DNA of 64,000 bases from Burkholderia cepacia ATCC 25416 (GCF_001411495.1 NZ_CP012982.1:1054001-1118000); one strand, 5' to 3'; counted from the stretch's first letter, positions 1 through 8,793 are shown. Numbers and translations are program-made. Notes: generated by a model not told the origin, from the letters alone.

Positions 1-97
1 CAACGTCATCCTGCCGATGCACGGCCCGGCCATCACACACGACATCCCGCGCGTGCTCGCCGGCGCAATCGCGCATTGCGAGGCCGCCGCCGCGTAA
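1..97 (+). CDS. C-terminal end of an unidentified protein (5' end outside window)
   Basis: An open frame enters from the left edge and stops at TAA 95-97. Its last 31 codons read N-V-I-L-P-M-H-G-P-A-I-T and so on, ending in an Ala-rich tail, and nearly all codons end in G or C as expected for coding sequence here. The tail is too short for me to name a family. Confidence 0.55.
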   Translation, partial: NVILPMHGPAITHDIPRVLAGAIAHCEAAAA

Positions 98-143
98 GCC
101 GTGGTGGCGGCAACCCGGACGACGGTCCGGCAGGTTGTTCCGG

Positions 144-374
144 TCAGGCGCCGGCGACGACGAACTCTTCGGCCGCCTTGCGCTGAACCGCGGCCATCAC
201 CGCCAGTTCGCGCTTGCTGCGCGCATCGCCGGACACGACACCCGTCGCGTTCTTCGCCTTCGCGCCCAGCGGGAAAAAGACAAACGACGCGCCGGCCGGT
301 GCCGCCGGTTCCGCGCGCAGGCGTTTGTTCAGGATTTTCAGGTACTTCTTCTTCGACACTTCCTTAGCAGCCAT
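144..374 (-). CDS. Small basic hypothetical protein (76 aa)
   Basis: A 76-residue protein that begins MAAKEVSKKKYLKILNKRL, a strongly basic, probably helical N-terminus, and continues with an Ala/Val-rich remainder. A GGAGGG Shine-Dalgarno-like stretch sits just before the ATG at 374. I see no signal peptide, membrane segment or catalytic motif. It is monocistronic, faces away from the YCII gene and shares an intergenic space with it. The basic start suggests nucleic-acid or ribosome contact, but that is only a guess; I do not recognise the family. Confidence 0.55.
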   Translation of the reverse strand: MAAKEVSKKKYLKILNKRLRAEPAAPAGASFVFFPLGAKAKNATGVVSGDARSKRELAVMAAVQRKAAEEFVVAGA

Positions 375-582
375 GGCACCCTCCGCGTGAACGTGGTGAG
401 GACCAGCATAACAGTTTTGGCAAAGGGCTCCGCCGCATCGCCCGCCGGTGCGGGCGTCCCCGAATATTCGTCGGGCCAGATGTCGATTCGCGTCGCCGTC
501 GCGCGTCGTGTTGTCGTAACCGATCGTTTTGCCGTCGGCACGGCCGGCGGCGCCCCCTCATTCCTTTCAAGGAGATACGACC

Positions 583-1014
583 ATGCGCGTCCTGGTAATC
601 GTCAAGGCCACCGCCGATTCCGAAACCGGCCGGATGCCCGACCCCGAAATGATCGCCGCGATGGGCCGGTTCAACGAAGAACTGGCGCAAGCCGGCATCC
701 TGCTCGCCGCCGACGGGCTGCACCCGAGCATGCGCGGCAAGCGCGTGCACTTTGCCGGCAGGAACCGCACCGTCATCGACGGCCCGTTCGCGGAAACGAA
801 GGAACTCGTCGCCGGCTTCTGGCTGTGGCAGGTGAAATCGATGGAGGAAGCAGTCGAATGGGTGAAGCGCTGCCCGAATCCGATGCCCGGCGACTCCGAC
901 ATCGAGATCCGCCCGCTGTTCGAGGCCGAGGATTTCAGCCCGGCATTCACGGCCGAGTTGCAGGAACTGAAAGCGCAGCAGAGTGCGCAAGCCGAGGCGG
1001 GGAAACACGCGTAA
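583..1014 (+). CDS. YCII/DGPF-domain protein
   Basis: A 143-aa protein of the YCII-related (DGPF) family, small ferredoxin-fold proteins often found with ECF sigma factors or as stand-alone putative enzymes of unknown reaction. The family signature is visible: MRVLVIVKA at the start, the V-I-D-G-P-F-A-E-T-K-E-L-V-A-G-F-W block near residue 65, and the S-D-I-E-I-R-P-L-F-E end. The start is fixed by an AAGGAGAT Shine-Dalgarno 8 bases before the ATG; an upstream in-frame ATG at 529 lacks one. It is cytoplasmic, with no partner sigma factor beside it. Confidence 0.85.
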   Translation: MRVLVIVKATADSETGRMPDPEMIAAMGRFNEELAQAGILLAADGLHPSMRGKRVHFAGRNRTVIDGPFAETKELVAGFWLWQVKSMEEAVEWVKRCPNPMPGDSDIEIRPLFEAEDFSPAFTAELQELKAQQSAQAEAGKHA

Positions 1015-1093
1015 GACTGGCGGCGTCAGGCGGTCTTGCGTGACCGCCGGGCGCCGGCAACGCTTGATGCAGCGCATCGCGCACATCCCGCCG

Positions 1094-1142
1094 TTGACGC
1101 TACCGGCCGAGTAACGTATCGTTTTGAGACGTTACTCGGCCG
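1094..1142 (+). promoter_or_regulatory. Promoter overlapped by a perfect 14-bp inverted repeat in front of the DinB gene
   Basis: TTGACG (1094-1099) and TATCGT (1117-1122) are spaced 17 bases apart and look like a sigma-70 promoter. A perfect inverted repeat, CGGCCGAGTAACGT (1104-1117) and its complement (1129-1142), brackets the -10. It could be a repressor operator, or in RNA a hairpin ending 12 bases before the start codon of the next gene. It could also act as a terminator for the YCII gene, although no T-run follows directly. Confidence 0.6.
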
Positions 1143-1154
1143 ATTCTTTCCATC

Positions 1155-1961
1155 ATGCATTCCCGTTTCGACCGCTTCCGCACCACCGCGCTCGGCGCCC
1201 AGCTCGAAGCACTGATCGCTCAACCCGAGCGCTACGTCGAATTCGCGGCGCTGTCGCGCGTGGGCGTCGCCGCGATCGGCGCGATCCAGCACGAGATCGC
1301 GCTGAAATTCCCCGAAATCGAAACCGACACGACGGCCCGCCAGTTTTGCGGCGCGATGGTCGCGGACGTCATGCGCCGCCACGGCCACGACGTCGTGCAG
1401 GCGCGCGGGCGGCTCGGCGGCACGCTGTTCAGTTACGGCGCGGTGTTCAGCGCGCATCCGCAGTTGTTGCCGTTCGCCGGTGTCGTCGCCGCGCTGGCGC
1501 AACTGCCCGATCGGCTCGCCGCGTATGCGGCGCACGTGCCGGCCGCACTGCGGACGCGCCGCCCCGGCGGCACGGGCTTCTCACTCGTCGAGCATGCGTG
1601 CCACCTGCGGGATCTCGACGCAGTGTTCGCCGAACGCATCAACGCCGTACGCACGCTCGACCTGCCGGTGATCGCCTCCGTCGACGGCACCGCACTCGCC
1701 GCGCAACGCGACTATCTCGCGCAGCCGCTCGACGCGGCGGTCGCGGCATTCCGCACGGGTCGCGCGGCGCTGTGCACCGTCGCCGCCGCGCTCGATCCCG
1801 CGCAGCTCGCACGCTGCGGGCTGCGCGACGGCATCCGCCGCATGTCGCTCGACGAACTCGTGCGCGAACTGCTCGACCACGACCGCACGCACGTGCTCGA
1901 ACTCGACGAACTGCTCGCCGAACTCGCATTGCCGCCCCTTCCTTGCCCGCCCGCCCCATGA
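1155..1961 (+). CDS. DinB-superfamily protein
   Basis: A 268-aa protein whose C-terminal two thirds look like a DinB/YfiT four-helix bundle. The expected metal-binding histidines are visible: E-H-A-C-H-L-R-D-L-D near residue 140 and L-L-D-H-D-R-T-H near 240. The first ~100 residues form an extra helical part not typical of short DinB proteins. DinB-fold enzymes include thiol-dependent transferases and isomerases; the substrate here is unknown. No clear Shine-Dalgarno lies between the upstream hairpin and the ATG. Its stop overlaps the next start (ATGA), so the two are translationally coupled. Confidence 0.75.
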   Translation: MHSRFDRFRTTALGAQLEALIAQPERYVEFAALSRVGVAAIGAIQHEIALKFPEIETDTTARQFCGAMVADVMRRHGHDVVQARGRLGGTLFSYGAVFSAHPQLLPFAGVVAALAQLPDRLAAYAAHVPAALRTRRPGGTGFSLVEHACHLRDLDAVFAERINAVRTLDLPVIASVDGTALAAQRDYLAQPLDAAVAAFRTGRAALCTVAAALDPAQLARCGLRDGIRRMSLDELVRELLDHDRTHVLELDELLAELALPPLPCPPAP

Positions 1962-2752
1962 CCCAGCCCACGCCCGTCGTCTTCATTCACGGTTTCATCG
2001 GCACGCTCGACGTGCGCGGATGGAACGGCCCGCATCTCGCGCCCGACCTGCTCGGCTACGGCGCATATCGCGCGGTGCCGTTCGACGCGATCTCGCTCGC
2101 CGCTCAGGTCGAGCATGTGCGCCAAACCGTCGATGCTCACTTCGGCGCGCAGCCGGTCGATGTCGTCGGCCACTCGGTCGGTGGCGCGATCGCGATGCTG
2201 TTCGCGCATGCGCACCCGAAACGCGTACGGCGGATCGTCAACGTCGAAGGCAACTTCACACTCGACGATGCGTTCTGGTCGGCGTCGGTCGGCCGCATGA
2301 CGCCCGGCGAGGCCGACGCGATGCTCGACGGGCTGCGCGCCGATCCGCTCGGCTGGCTGCGCGGCGCGATCGACGCGCCGTCGCCGGGCCAGCTCGACGA
2401 TGCCTGCCGCTGGCTCGCGCATCAACCTGCATCGACGCTGCGCGCGATGGGCCGCTCCGTCGTCGCGACGACGGGCGAACCCGGCTACCTGCAGGCGCTC
2501 GCGCAAGTGTTCGAGCGTCATCCCGTCTGGCTCGTCGCCGGCGAACGCTCGTGCGCGGGCTGGCACGTGCCCGACTGGGCGCTTGCGCGCTGCGCCGGCT
2601 TCGACACGATCGCAGGCTGCGGGCACTTGATTCCGGCCGAGCGGCCGGATGCGTTTCGCGATGCAATCGGGCGCATCCTGGGCGCAGCAGGCATCTCCGG
2701 TCGTCAGGCGGGGAAAATGCCGAAACCGTATGATTCGCCGAAATTTGGTTGA
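1958..2752 (+). CDS. Alpha/beta-fold hydrolase
   Basis: A 264-aa alpha/beta hydrolase. Near the N-terminus is the oxyanion motif F-I-H-G-F-I-G, then the nucleophile elbow G-H-S-V-G-G (Ser about residue 71), and a late G-C-G-H-L-I-P that supplies the catalytic histidine. No signal peptide is present, so it is cytosolic. It starts inside the stop codon of the DinB gene (ATGA), which points to one operon and perhaps a shared pathway. Substrate unknown; esterase, lactonase or C-C hydrolase are all possible. Confidence 0.8.
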   Translation: MTQPTPVVFIHGFIGTLDVRGWNGPHLAPDLLGYGAYRAVPFDAISLAAQVEHVRQTVDAHFGAQPVDVVGHSVGGAIAMLFAHAHPKRVRRIVNVEGNFTLDDAFWSASVGRMTPGEADAMLDGLRADPLGWLRGAIDAPSPGQLDDACRWLAHQPASTLRAMGRSVVATTGEPGYLQALAQVFERHPVWLVAGERSCAGWHVPDWALARCAGFDTIAGCGHLIPAERPDAFRDAIGRILGAAGISGRQAGKMPKPYDSPKFG

Positions 2753-2819
2753 AAGGCGCGGTTGCTAGAGTCACCGGAACAGGGTTTTCCCGGCGTCCGG
2801 CGCCGGACTGGGTCGACAC

Positions 2820-3710
2820 ATGCAACGATCGATGCACCTGGCACGTACCTTCTGGCTGCTTCTGCTGCTGGCCGTCACGAGCCCTGCCTTCGCGTTTCAT
2901 GCGCGGGTCGTCGCGATCCCGAGCGCCGCGATGAGCGAGACGCTGAAGGCGACGATCGTGCTGCCCGACGATTACGCGCGCGACAACCGCGGCAACGAGC
3001 GCTATCCGGTCGTCTATCTGCTGCACGGCTCGGGCGGCGACCATACCGACTGGACGTCGAACACGCACATCGCCGCGCTCGCCGACCGCTATCACGTGAT
3101 CCTCGTGATGCCCGACGGCGGGCACGAAAGCTGGTACATCGACAGCCCGTTCGATTCGGGCAGCCGCTACGAAACCTTCATCGGCGATGAAGTCGTGTCC
3201 TACGTCGACCTGCATTTCCGTACGATCGCGACGCAGCACGCACGCGCGATCACCGGGCTCAGCATGGGCGGCTTCGGCGCACTGCGCATCGCACTCGACC
3301 GGCCCGACACGTTCGGCGCGGTCGGCAGCATCAGCGGCGCGGTCGATCCGCGCTGCTGCGCGGACGAGCCGGGCATCGACCACGTGTTCGGCGATCCCGA
3401 ACGCCATTCGTCATTCTGGAACCGCAACGTGATCGTCGAAAGCGCGCGCGCGTTCGTGCGCGCCCATCTCGACCTGGCGATCGATTGCGGCCGCGACGAT
3501 TCCTTCGTCGGCTCGAACCGCACGCTGCATGAGCGCCTTCTCGCGCTCGGCGTGCCGCACGACTACACGGAGCGGCCCGGCGGTCATACGTGGGATTACT
3601 GGGCGAATGCGATCCGCTACCAGATGCGGTTCTTCGCGACCTCGTTCCAGCATCGCGGTTACGCGTACCATCCCGCACCGGCTGTGCCGGAGATGACACG
3701 CGCGGGCTGA
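2820..3710 (+). CDS. Secreted esterase of the EstA/esterase-D family
   Basis: A 296-aa alpha/beta hydrolase of the putative-esterase family (related to S-formylglutathione hydrolase and mycolyltransferases). A signal peptide is clear: basic M-Q-R-S-M-H-L-A-R, a leucine-rich core, and cleavage after A-F-A. Catalytic elements are G-L-S-M-G-G (Ser148), D-C-G-R-D-D and G-G-H-T-W-D-Y-W. The second Met (2832) is an alternative start. It most likely hydrolyses small ester substrates in the periplasm or outside the cell. It is single, 67 bases after the previous gene. Confidence 0.85.
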   Translation: MQRSMHLARTFWLLLLLAVTSPAFAFHARVVAIPSAAMSETLKATIVLPDDYARDNRGNERYPVVYLLHGSGGDHTDWTSNTHIAALADRYHVILVMPDGGHESWYIDSPFDSGSRYETFIGDEVVSYVDLHFRTIATQHARAITGLSMGGFGALRIALDRPDTFGAVGSISGAVDPRCCADEPGIDHVFGDPERHSSFWNRNVIVESARAFVRAHLDLAIDCGRDDSFVGSNRTLHERLLALGVPHDYTERPGGHTWDYWANAIRYQMRFFATSFQHRGYAYHPAPAVPEMTRAG

Positions 3711-3744
3711 CGCGTATGCCGCGCCGCCGCGCGGCACGACATCG

Positions 3745-3961
3745 GTGGCGTTCGCGCTCGTGCGGGTCATGAAGAACCGCATCGTCGGCTCGACGATCGC
3801 GCGGCCGCGCACCGAAGCGCATCGGGACAGCGACATCGATACGCTGACGCTCGAACTCGGCCCGGACGACGAACGGTTTCGATTCGCTCGTGCCGCCCGG
3901 GCACGCATCGACGCACGGGTATACCGAGCCCGGCTATCCGGTCGAAGGCCGCAAGGTCTGA
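3745..3961 (+). pseudogene. Frameshifted remnant of a small gene
   Basis: From GTG 3745 one frame has strong coding bias (M-K-N-R-I-V-G-S-T-I-A-R-P then D-T-L-T-L-E-L-G-P-D-D-E). Around 3870 that bias moves to the next frame, which reads F-D-S-L-V-P-P-G-H-A-S-T-H-G-Y-T-E-P-G-Y and stops at TGA 3959-3961. A stop in place of a possible Trp codon there leaves a further open stretch. This is what a single indel in a degrading gene would give. I cannot name the parent family. Confidence 0.4.
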
Positions 3962-4055
3962 AATCTGAACGGGACGAATGAGATGCCGGGCTGCCCTGCC
4001 CGGCATGAAGAGGCATGCGCGTCACTCGACGCGCGGACACGTGGAAGCGGCGGAA

Positions 4056-4289
4056 TCAGCTGTCGTGCGCAGTGGTATCGGCGCCGACCACGCGATCGAA
4101 GAACTCCTGCGCACGCGCCAGCTCGGCGAGCGCGCGATCGAGGCGCGACATCGCGCGCGCGTATTCGGCCGACGAACCGTCGTCGTCGCTTTCGCCGCGC
4201 ACGGCGCGAAAGGCCTGATCGACGTTGCGCGTCGCTTCGACGAAGCGTTGCGCGGCCCGGGCTTCCCGCGAACAGATGTGGGTCGACAT
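4056..4289 (-). CDS. Small helical hypothetical protein (77 aa)
   Basis: A 77-aa, charged, Ala-rich protein beginning M-S-T-H-I-C-S-R-E-A-R. The ATG at 4289 is preceded by GAGGGAGAAG, a good ribosome-binding site. The pattern A-x-x-F-V-E-A-T-R-N-V-D-Q-A-F-R-A-V and S-R-L-D-R-A-L-A-E-L-A-R-A-Q-E suggests two amphipathic helices forming a hairpin or coiled coil. No export signal or catalytic motif. Function unknown. Confidence 0.6.
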   Translation of the reverse strand: MSTHICSREARAAQRFVEATRNVDQAFRAVRGESDDDGSSAEYARAMSRLDRALAELARAQEFFDRVVGADTTAHDS

Positions 4290-4497
4290 CGACACTTCTC
4301 CCTCAGGGTTGCAGTGTGAAGCACGCCGACGCCCCGTGTGCGTGGTGCGCATGTCGGCATGCGTGAACCACGAACCGTCGATCGTCGACGCATCGGCCGC
4401 CGCGCAGCGCGCTTCGAGCCGATTGTCCCTCTGCACTCGCCGCTCCGCTATGGCGAGATTGCAACAAATTCTTGCGCGACGTGCCGCGCGCGATTCG

Positions 4498-5397
4498 TCA
4501 CGCGCGCCCGATGCGCGGATGTGCAAGGCCCGCGAACGCGGCCGCTTCGCCCGGCGACAGGTCGAACAGGTCGCCCGTGAGATCGCGCGGATGCTCGGCC
4601 GCCGGCCGGTTGCGCAAGCGCGCCACGTGCGTGGGCGCCACATACGCGGCCGCCGTTTCGATCGGCGGCACGTCGAACAGATCGCGCGTGACGCCGCGCA
4701 CGGCGTCCGTCGGCGAACGGCCGCGCAAGCGCGCGACGAGTTCGACGAAGCGATCGAAATCACCGGCGCGCGTCGCCTTGTTCACTTCCGCGAGATCGCG
4801 CGCCTTCAGCACGCACGGCTGGGCGAGCCGCACGAAATACGGTGCCTCGAGTTCGACCGACAGCGCGAGCGGATAGCTCTTGCCCGTCTGCTCCTTCGCT
4901 CGCCCGACGCAATCGACCACGGCCGCGCCCTGTGCGGCGCCGAGCGCCTTGCCGGTGCTCACGCTGCGCAGGTGATCGGGAAACACGCGCAATTGCGTGC
5001 CGACCGTCAGCGCGGTGGAGGACGCGCAGACGAGCGCGTAATGCTGTTCGCGGCGCCGGCCCGACGGCAAGGTCGAGCGGCTCGCGATGAAGGTATGCGG
5101 CGGCAACGGCCGCACCTGCCCGCTCGCGTCGATCCAGGCATTCCACAACAGCGCGTCCTTGCGTTCGCCCGGGCGCGGGCGCGACGCGACCGGCGAGAAC
5201 AGCGCGAGCAGCGAGCCCGTGCGGTGCGCGGCGATCTGCGCGCTGTTGCCGAGCGGCTGGTTGATGCCCCACAGAAAACGCCCGCCCCCGAGCCGGCGCT
5301 CCCATTCCTTGCGGAGCACGACGGTCGGCAGTTCCTCGCCGGACTCGGTACCGATCTTGGTCCAGCAGAACGTGGGTGGGAGGTGTTTCAGTGTCAT
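4498..5397 (-). CDS. Hypothetical 299-aa protein with a repeated LFD tail, divergent from an HTH regulator
   Basis: I do not recognise the family. The globular N-terminal two thirds (M-T-L-K-H-L-P-P-T-F-C-W-T-K-I-G) have no signal peptide. A motif occurs twice in the last ~70 residues: T-R-D-L-F-D-V-P-P-I-E-T-A-A-A-Y and T-G-D-L-F-D-L-S-P-G-E-A-A-A-F, separated by about 35 residues; these look like short interaction motifs or a tandem duplication. The gene diverges from a small HTH gene with only ~78 bases between their starts, so the regulator probably controls both, as in phage-derived or toxin-antitoxin-like modules. That last point is inference. Confidence 0.65.
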   Translation of the reverse strand: MTLKHLPPTFCWTKIGTESGEELPTVVLRKEWERRLGGGRFLWGINQPLGNSAQIAAHRTGSLLALFSPVASRPRPGERKDALLWNAWIDASGQVRPLPPHTFIASRSTLPSGRRREQHYALVCASSTALTVGTQLRVFPDHLRSVSTGKALGAAQGAAVVDCVGRAKEQTGKSYPLALSVELEAPYFVRLAQPCVLKARDLAEVNKATRAGDFDRFVELVARLRGRSPTDAVRGVTRDLFDVPPIETAAAYVAPTHVARLRNRPAAEHPRDLTGDLFDLSPGEAAAFAGLAHPRIGRA

Positions 5398-5439
5398 CAA
5401 CTTTCTCGGGATACAGCCTCGCTGGTGACAGCAAGCCCA

Positions 5440-5468
5440 TTCAACAGCCGTAACTGTATAGGTATAAT
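5440..5468 (+). promoter_or_regulatory. Sigma-70 promoter with perfect -10 TATAAT
   Basis: A perfect TATAAT (5463-5468) is preceded by a weak -35 (TTCAAC, 5440-5445) at 17-base spacing. The expected start of transcription is about 5475-5476, coinciding with the second ATG of the HTH gene. The first ATG (5467) lies inside the -10, so the message is probably leaderless and starts at 5476. Confidence 0.6.
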
Positions 5469-5475
5469 GCATCGC

Positions 5476-5814
5476 ATGGAAGCCCCGGACCAAGATTTTC
5501 CCGTACAAGACCTGTTGCGCCGTCTGCTGGCAGATACACGTTCGTCCAGCGAAATAGCGCGACTCTCCGGGGTCAGCCAGCCGACCGTATCGCGCCTGAG
5601 GCTGTCGAACGGGCATCGGCTGCGCCGCAGCGCGCCATTCAATAAGCTATGCAATTTCTACGGCGTCGATACCGAGCCATCGCGCCGCCAATACAACGAC
5701 CTGTTGCGCGACGCGATCGTCGACGCGTGGGACGGATCGGACGAGCACGGCCGCGCGCTGCTGGTCGTGATCCAGGGGTTGAAGGGATTGCAGGCCAAGG
5801 CGGACGACGGATGA
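5476..5814 (+). CDS. Small helix-turn-helix DNA-binding protein (112 aa)
   Basis: A 112-aa protein with a Cro/XRE-type helix-turn-helix near residues 25-45: S-S-E-I-A-R-L-S-G-V-S-Q-P-T-V-S-R-L. After it comes a short tail of unknown role. I chose ATG 5476 rather than 5467 because the latter overlaps the -10 hexamer. There is no Shine-Dalgarno, consistent with leaderless translation. It probably autoregulates and represses the divergent 299-aa gene. Confidence 0.75.
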   Translation: MEAPDQDFPVQDLLRRLLADTRSSSEIARLSGVSQPTVSRLRLSNGHRLRRSAPFNKLCNFYGVDTEPSRRQYNDLLRDAIVDAWDGSDEHGRALLVVIQGLKGLQAKADDG

Positions 5815-6855
5815 TCGCCGGGCCGTGATGCGCGGCACATGGCGCGCGACCTGCGCGCCGCCGCTGCGGGAATCGGGAAAGCCGGCAAGAAGGAAAAGAA
5901 GATGCCGTGCCACACCCGGCGTGCGATCCGCCTGGCTTCAATCGAAGGGAATCGAGCGCTGCGCCGGACGCGTGCTCTCCCGCCACACGCCAGCAAGGAA
6001 ACCTCGAGACCCGGCTTCGGAACGCCGCCGCGAAATAAATGACAGCGGCCGCACCGGTTCTCGGCAACGCCTGCGCTGCGCCTGCATTGCGTCAAGGTCA
6101 CACTCGTCATGGATGACGAATGACTTACATAATCGTTTTCCGTTTATAAAAAACACCCTGAGAAGCGATTATCTAAACTTTTTAAACCTAATCAAAAAAA
6201 GTTTGACTCGCCGTTTTCTTTCTTGTTATCTTTCCCCGCAAGCAATATCGCCGGGAAATCGAATCCGCATCAGGAAATCAACGGCCCGACAATCAACTTC
6301 CGTTTTTATTACGTTTAAAACGAGAAGTAGCTGATTCGTAAGCCGCAGCACCCGCTCGCAACACACAGCTCCCGCTTCACCGGTCATCCCGTTCCGCTTC
6401 TGGCGGAAGAGGACGATGTCGACATCTCTCCCGGTTGACCGGGACATTCGATCTCGCCCGCAGCACCTCACACGAAACACGCACACCACGTCGTCGCTCG
6501 ACCATGCATTGCCCGCTTATACGGATTTCATTCATTGGATTCCTAATTAAGTGATAACGCAGCGAAACATCCGCAACAGCGGATTGAAGAGAAACAGATG
6601 GCCGGCACGCGCGCCGTTGCTGCGACGCGAGCCGGCACGATAGCAGGCCGTGCGCGGGATCGATGTTCGCGATACGCGAATCCGACACCTGGGCCGGCCT
6701 CCGATCTTGATGGTGGGAGGGGGAGGAAAACTTATGTCGCCGTGAATCACGCCGGTCGGTCCGGTCTTGCGTCAGGTTGCATGCGCCGCCCTGCCGCTAC
6801 CCGCGATCCGGGTCGCGCGCTGCACCGGTTCTTCGTCGAAATCTCGGAGCTCACA
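5815..6855. other. 1-kb intergenic region with an AT-rich core
   Basis: No convincing gene. Bases 6110-6330 are far richer in A/T than anything nearby. An inverted repeat AAACTTTTT (6175-6183) / AAAAAGTTT (6196-6204) abuts TTGACT (6203-6208), with TATCTT 18 bases further on, a plausible promoter reading toward the protease. The 13-mer AAAAAAGTTTGAC (6195-6207) recurs at 42264-42276 upstream of another exported peptidase. The long leader to 6856 may carry further control, or the core may be a silenced foreign patch. Confidence 0.5.
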
Positions 6856-8784
6856 ATGCAGAGAACTCAGCACGTCAATCGCACACTCTCGCAACGCTTT
6901 GCCCTCGCCGCACTGCCGCTCGCGGTAGCCGCCACGCTGGCGCCGCTGCCCGCCCAGGCCGCAACCAACTGGGTGCCGACCCGCACCGCCGCTTTCCTGC
7001 TGTCGAATGCGCCCGCCGCGGCTGCTTCGGCCGCCTCGCAGGCCCAGCCTGCGTACTCGCTCAACAGCATCGGCACGCCGGCGCTCACCGACACGCACGT
7101 CACCCCGCTCGAACTGAGCCAGCCGCTGCATGTCACCGTGGTGCTGAAGAACCGCAACACCGACCAGCTCGACGCGTTCCTGCGCGACGTCAACCAGCCG
7201 GGCAGCGCGAACTACCGCAAGTACCTGACGCCCGCGCAGTTCAAGGCGCGCTTCGCGCCGACCGACGACCAGGTCGCGGCCGTCGTGGCCCACCTGAAGG
7301 CAAACGGCTTCAGCAACGTCACGGTGTCGGAGAACAACACGCTGGTCTCCGCCGACGGCAACGCGACCAACGCACAAAACGGCTTCCACGCGAGCATCAA
7401 GCGCTTCAACTATCGCGGCAAGCCGGTCTTCGCGAACGATTCGGCCGCGTTGATCCCGGCGTCGCTCGGCCCGGTCGTCGACGCGGTGCTCGGCCTGCAG
7501 AACGCCGCGGTGCCGCACCGCCTGCTCCACCGCTTCGCGCCGGCCGCCGCCATCGAGCCGAACAAGATCGCGAAGAACGCGGCCGCCGCGTCGCAACAGG
7601 TCGGCCACCAGCCAACCGATTTCGCGAAGATCTACGATGCGAGCGGCCTGCCCGCCGCGACCAACACCACGGTGGGCATCATCACCTGGGGCGACATGAC
7701 CCAGACCATCGCCGACCTGAACACCTTCACGCGGAATGCCGGCCTGCCGACCGTCAACACGGCCGTGGTCGCGGGCGGATCGGGCACGCTGGCCGACGAC
7801 GGCGATCCGGGCGAATGGGATCTCGACAGCCAGGACATCATCGGCACGTCCGGCGGCGTCAAGCAGCTGATCTTCTACTCGGCGGTGAACGGCGACAGCA
7901 ACGACAGCGGCCTCACCGACGCGACGCTGACTGCGGCGTACAACAAGGCCGTGACCGACAACAAGGCGACCGTCATCAACGTGTCGCTCGGCCTCGACGA
8001 AACCGCCGCGAACTCGGACGGCTCGCTCGCCGCCGACGACGCGGTGTTCAAGCAGGCCGTCGCGCAGGGCCAGGTCTTCTCGGTCTCGGCCGGCGACGCG
8101 GGCGTCTATCAATGGTCGACGTCGCCGCAAGGCGCGCCCGGCTACATCGGCACGTACAACGGCACGTCGGTCAGGACAACGATCAACCTGTCCAAGTACA
8201 GCGTGTCGTCGCCCGCGAGTTCGCCGTATGTCGTCGCGGTCGGCGGCACGACGCTCTCGACCACCGGCACCACGACGTGGGCAGGCGAAACCGTGTGGAA
8301 CGAAGGCGTCGCGTACGCGGATCTCGACAGCAACGGCAACCCGGTCGACAACGCCGTGCGGATCTGGGCCACAGGCGGCGGCGTGAGCGCGTTCGAAACC
8401 GCGCCGAGCTGGCAGACGGCCGCGCTCGGCAGCACGGTGACGAAACGCGTGGTGCCCGACGTGGCGTTCGACGCCGCGCAATCGACGGGCGCGTACATCG
8501 TCATCAACGGGCAGACCAACCAGCTCGTCGGCGGCACGAGCCTCGCTTCGCCGATCTTCGTCGGCGGCTGGGCGCGGGTCGAATCGGCGAACAACAACAG
8601 CCTCGGCCTGCCGACGTCGGCGTTCTACCAGAACTTCCCGACCAATACGTCGCTGCTCCACGACGTGACCTCGGGCAACAACGGTTATAGCAGCCATGGC
8701 TATACCGCGAAGGCCGGCTGGGACGACGATACGGGCTTCGGCAGCCTGGACTTCGCGAAGGTCAGCGCGAGTTCGGCGAAGTAA
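6856..8784 (+). CDS. Secreted sedolisin (S53, pro-kumamolisin type) protease
   Basis: A 642-aa S53 serine-carboxyl peptidase. A Sec signal peptide ends at A-Q-A-A (about residue 35). A pro-kumamolisin activation domain follows (T-P-L-E-L-S-Q-P-L-H-V-T-V-V-L-K and the F-A-P-T-D-D-Q-V block), then the catalytic domain. E320-W-D-L-D324 supplies Glu and Asp, D414 in S-A-G-D-A-G is the oxyanion Asp, and S562 in G-G-T-S-L-A-S-P is the nucleophile. The C-terminal H-D-V-T-S-G and W-D-D-D-T-G-F-G-S-L-D segments fit the calcium site. The start at 6856 has GGAG 8 bases upstream; in-frame ATGs further upstream precede no signal-peptide-like sequence. These enzymes usually cleave proteins outside the cell at acid pH. 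Confidence 0.93.
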   Translation: MQRTQHVNRTLSQRFALAALPLAVAATLAPLPAQAATNWVPTRTAAFLLSNAPAAAASAASQAQPAYSLNSIGTPALTDTHVTPLELSQPLHVTVVLKNRNTDQLDAFLRDVNQPGSANYRKYLTPAQFKARFAPTDDQVAAVVAHLKANGFSNVTVSENNTLVSADGNATNAQNGFHASIKRFNYRGKPVFANDSAALIPASLGPVVDAVLGLQNAAVPHRLLHRFAPAAAIEPNKIAKNAAAASQQVGHQPTDFAKIYDASGLPAATNTTVGIITWGDMTQTIADLNTFTRNAGLPTVNTAVVAGGSGTLADDGDPGEWDLDSQDIIGTSGGVKQLIFYSAVNGDSNDSGLTDATLTAAYNKAVTDNKATVINVSLGLDETAANSDGSLAADDAVFKQAVAQGQVFSVSAGDAGVYQWSTSPQGAPGYIGTYNGTSVRTTINLSKYSVSSPASSPYVVAVGGTTLSTTGTTTWAGETVWNEGVAYADLDSNGNPVDNAVRIWATGGGVSAFETAPSWQTAALGSTVTKRVVPDVAFDAAQSTGAYIVINGQTNQLVGGTSLASPIFVGGWARVESANNNSLGLPTSAFYQNFPTNTSLLHDVTSGNNGYSSHGYTAKAGWDDDTGFGSLDFAKVSASSAK

Positions 8785-8793
8785 GCCCCCGGC

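Noticed and set aside
5839..6042. Possible 67-aa plus-strand gene
   Set aside because: Basic, low-complexity product, no ribosome-binding site and no family resemblance.
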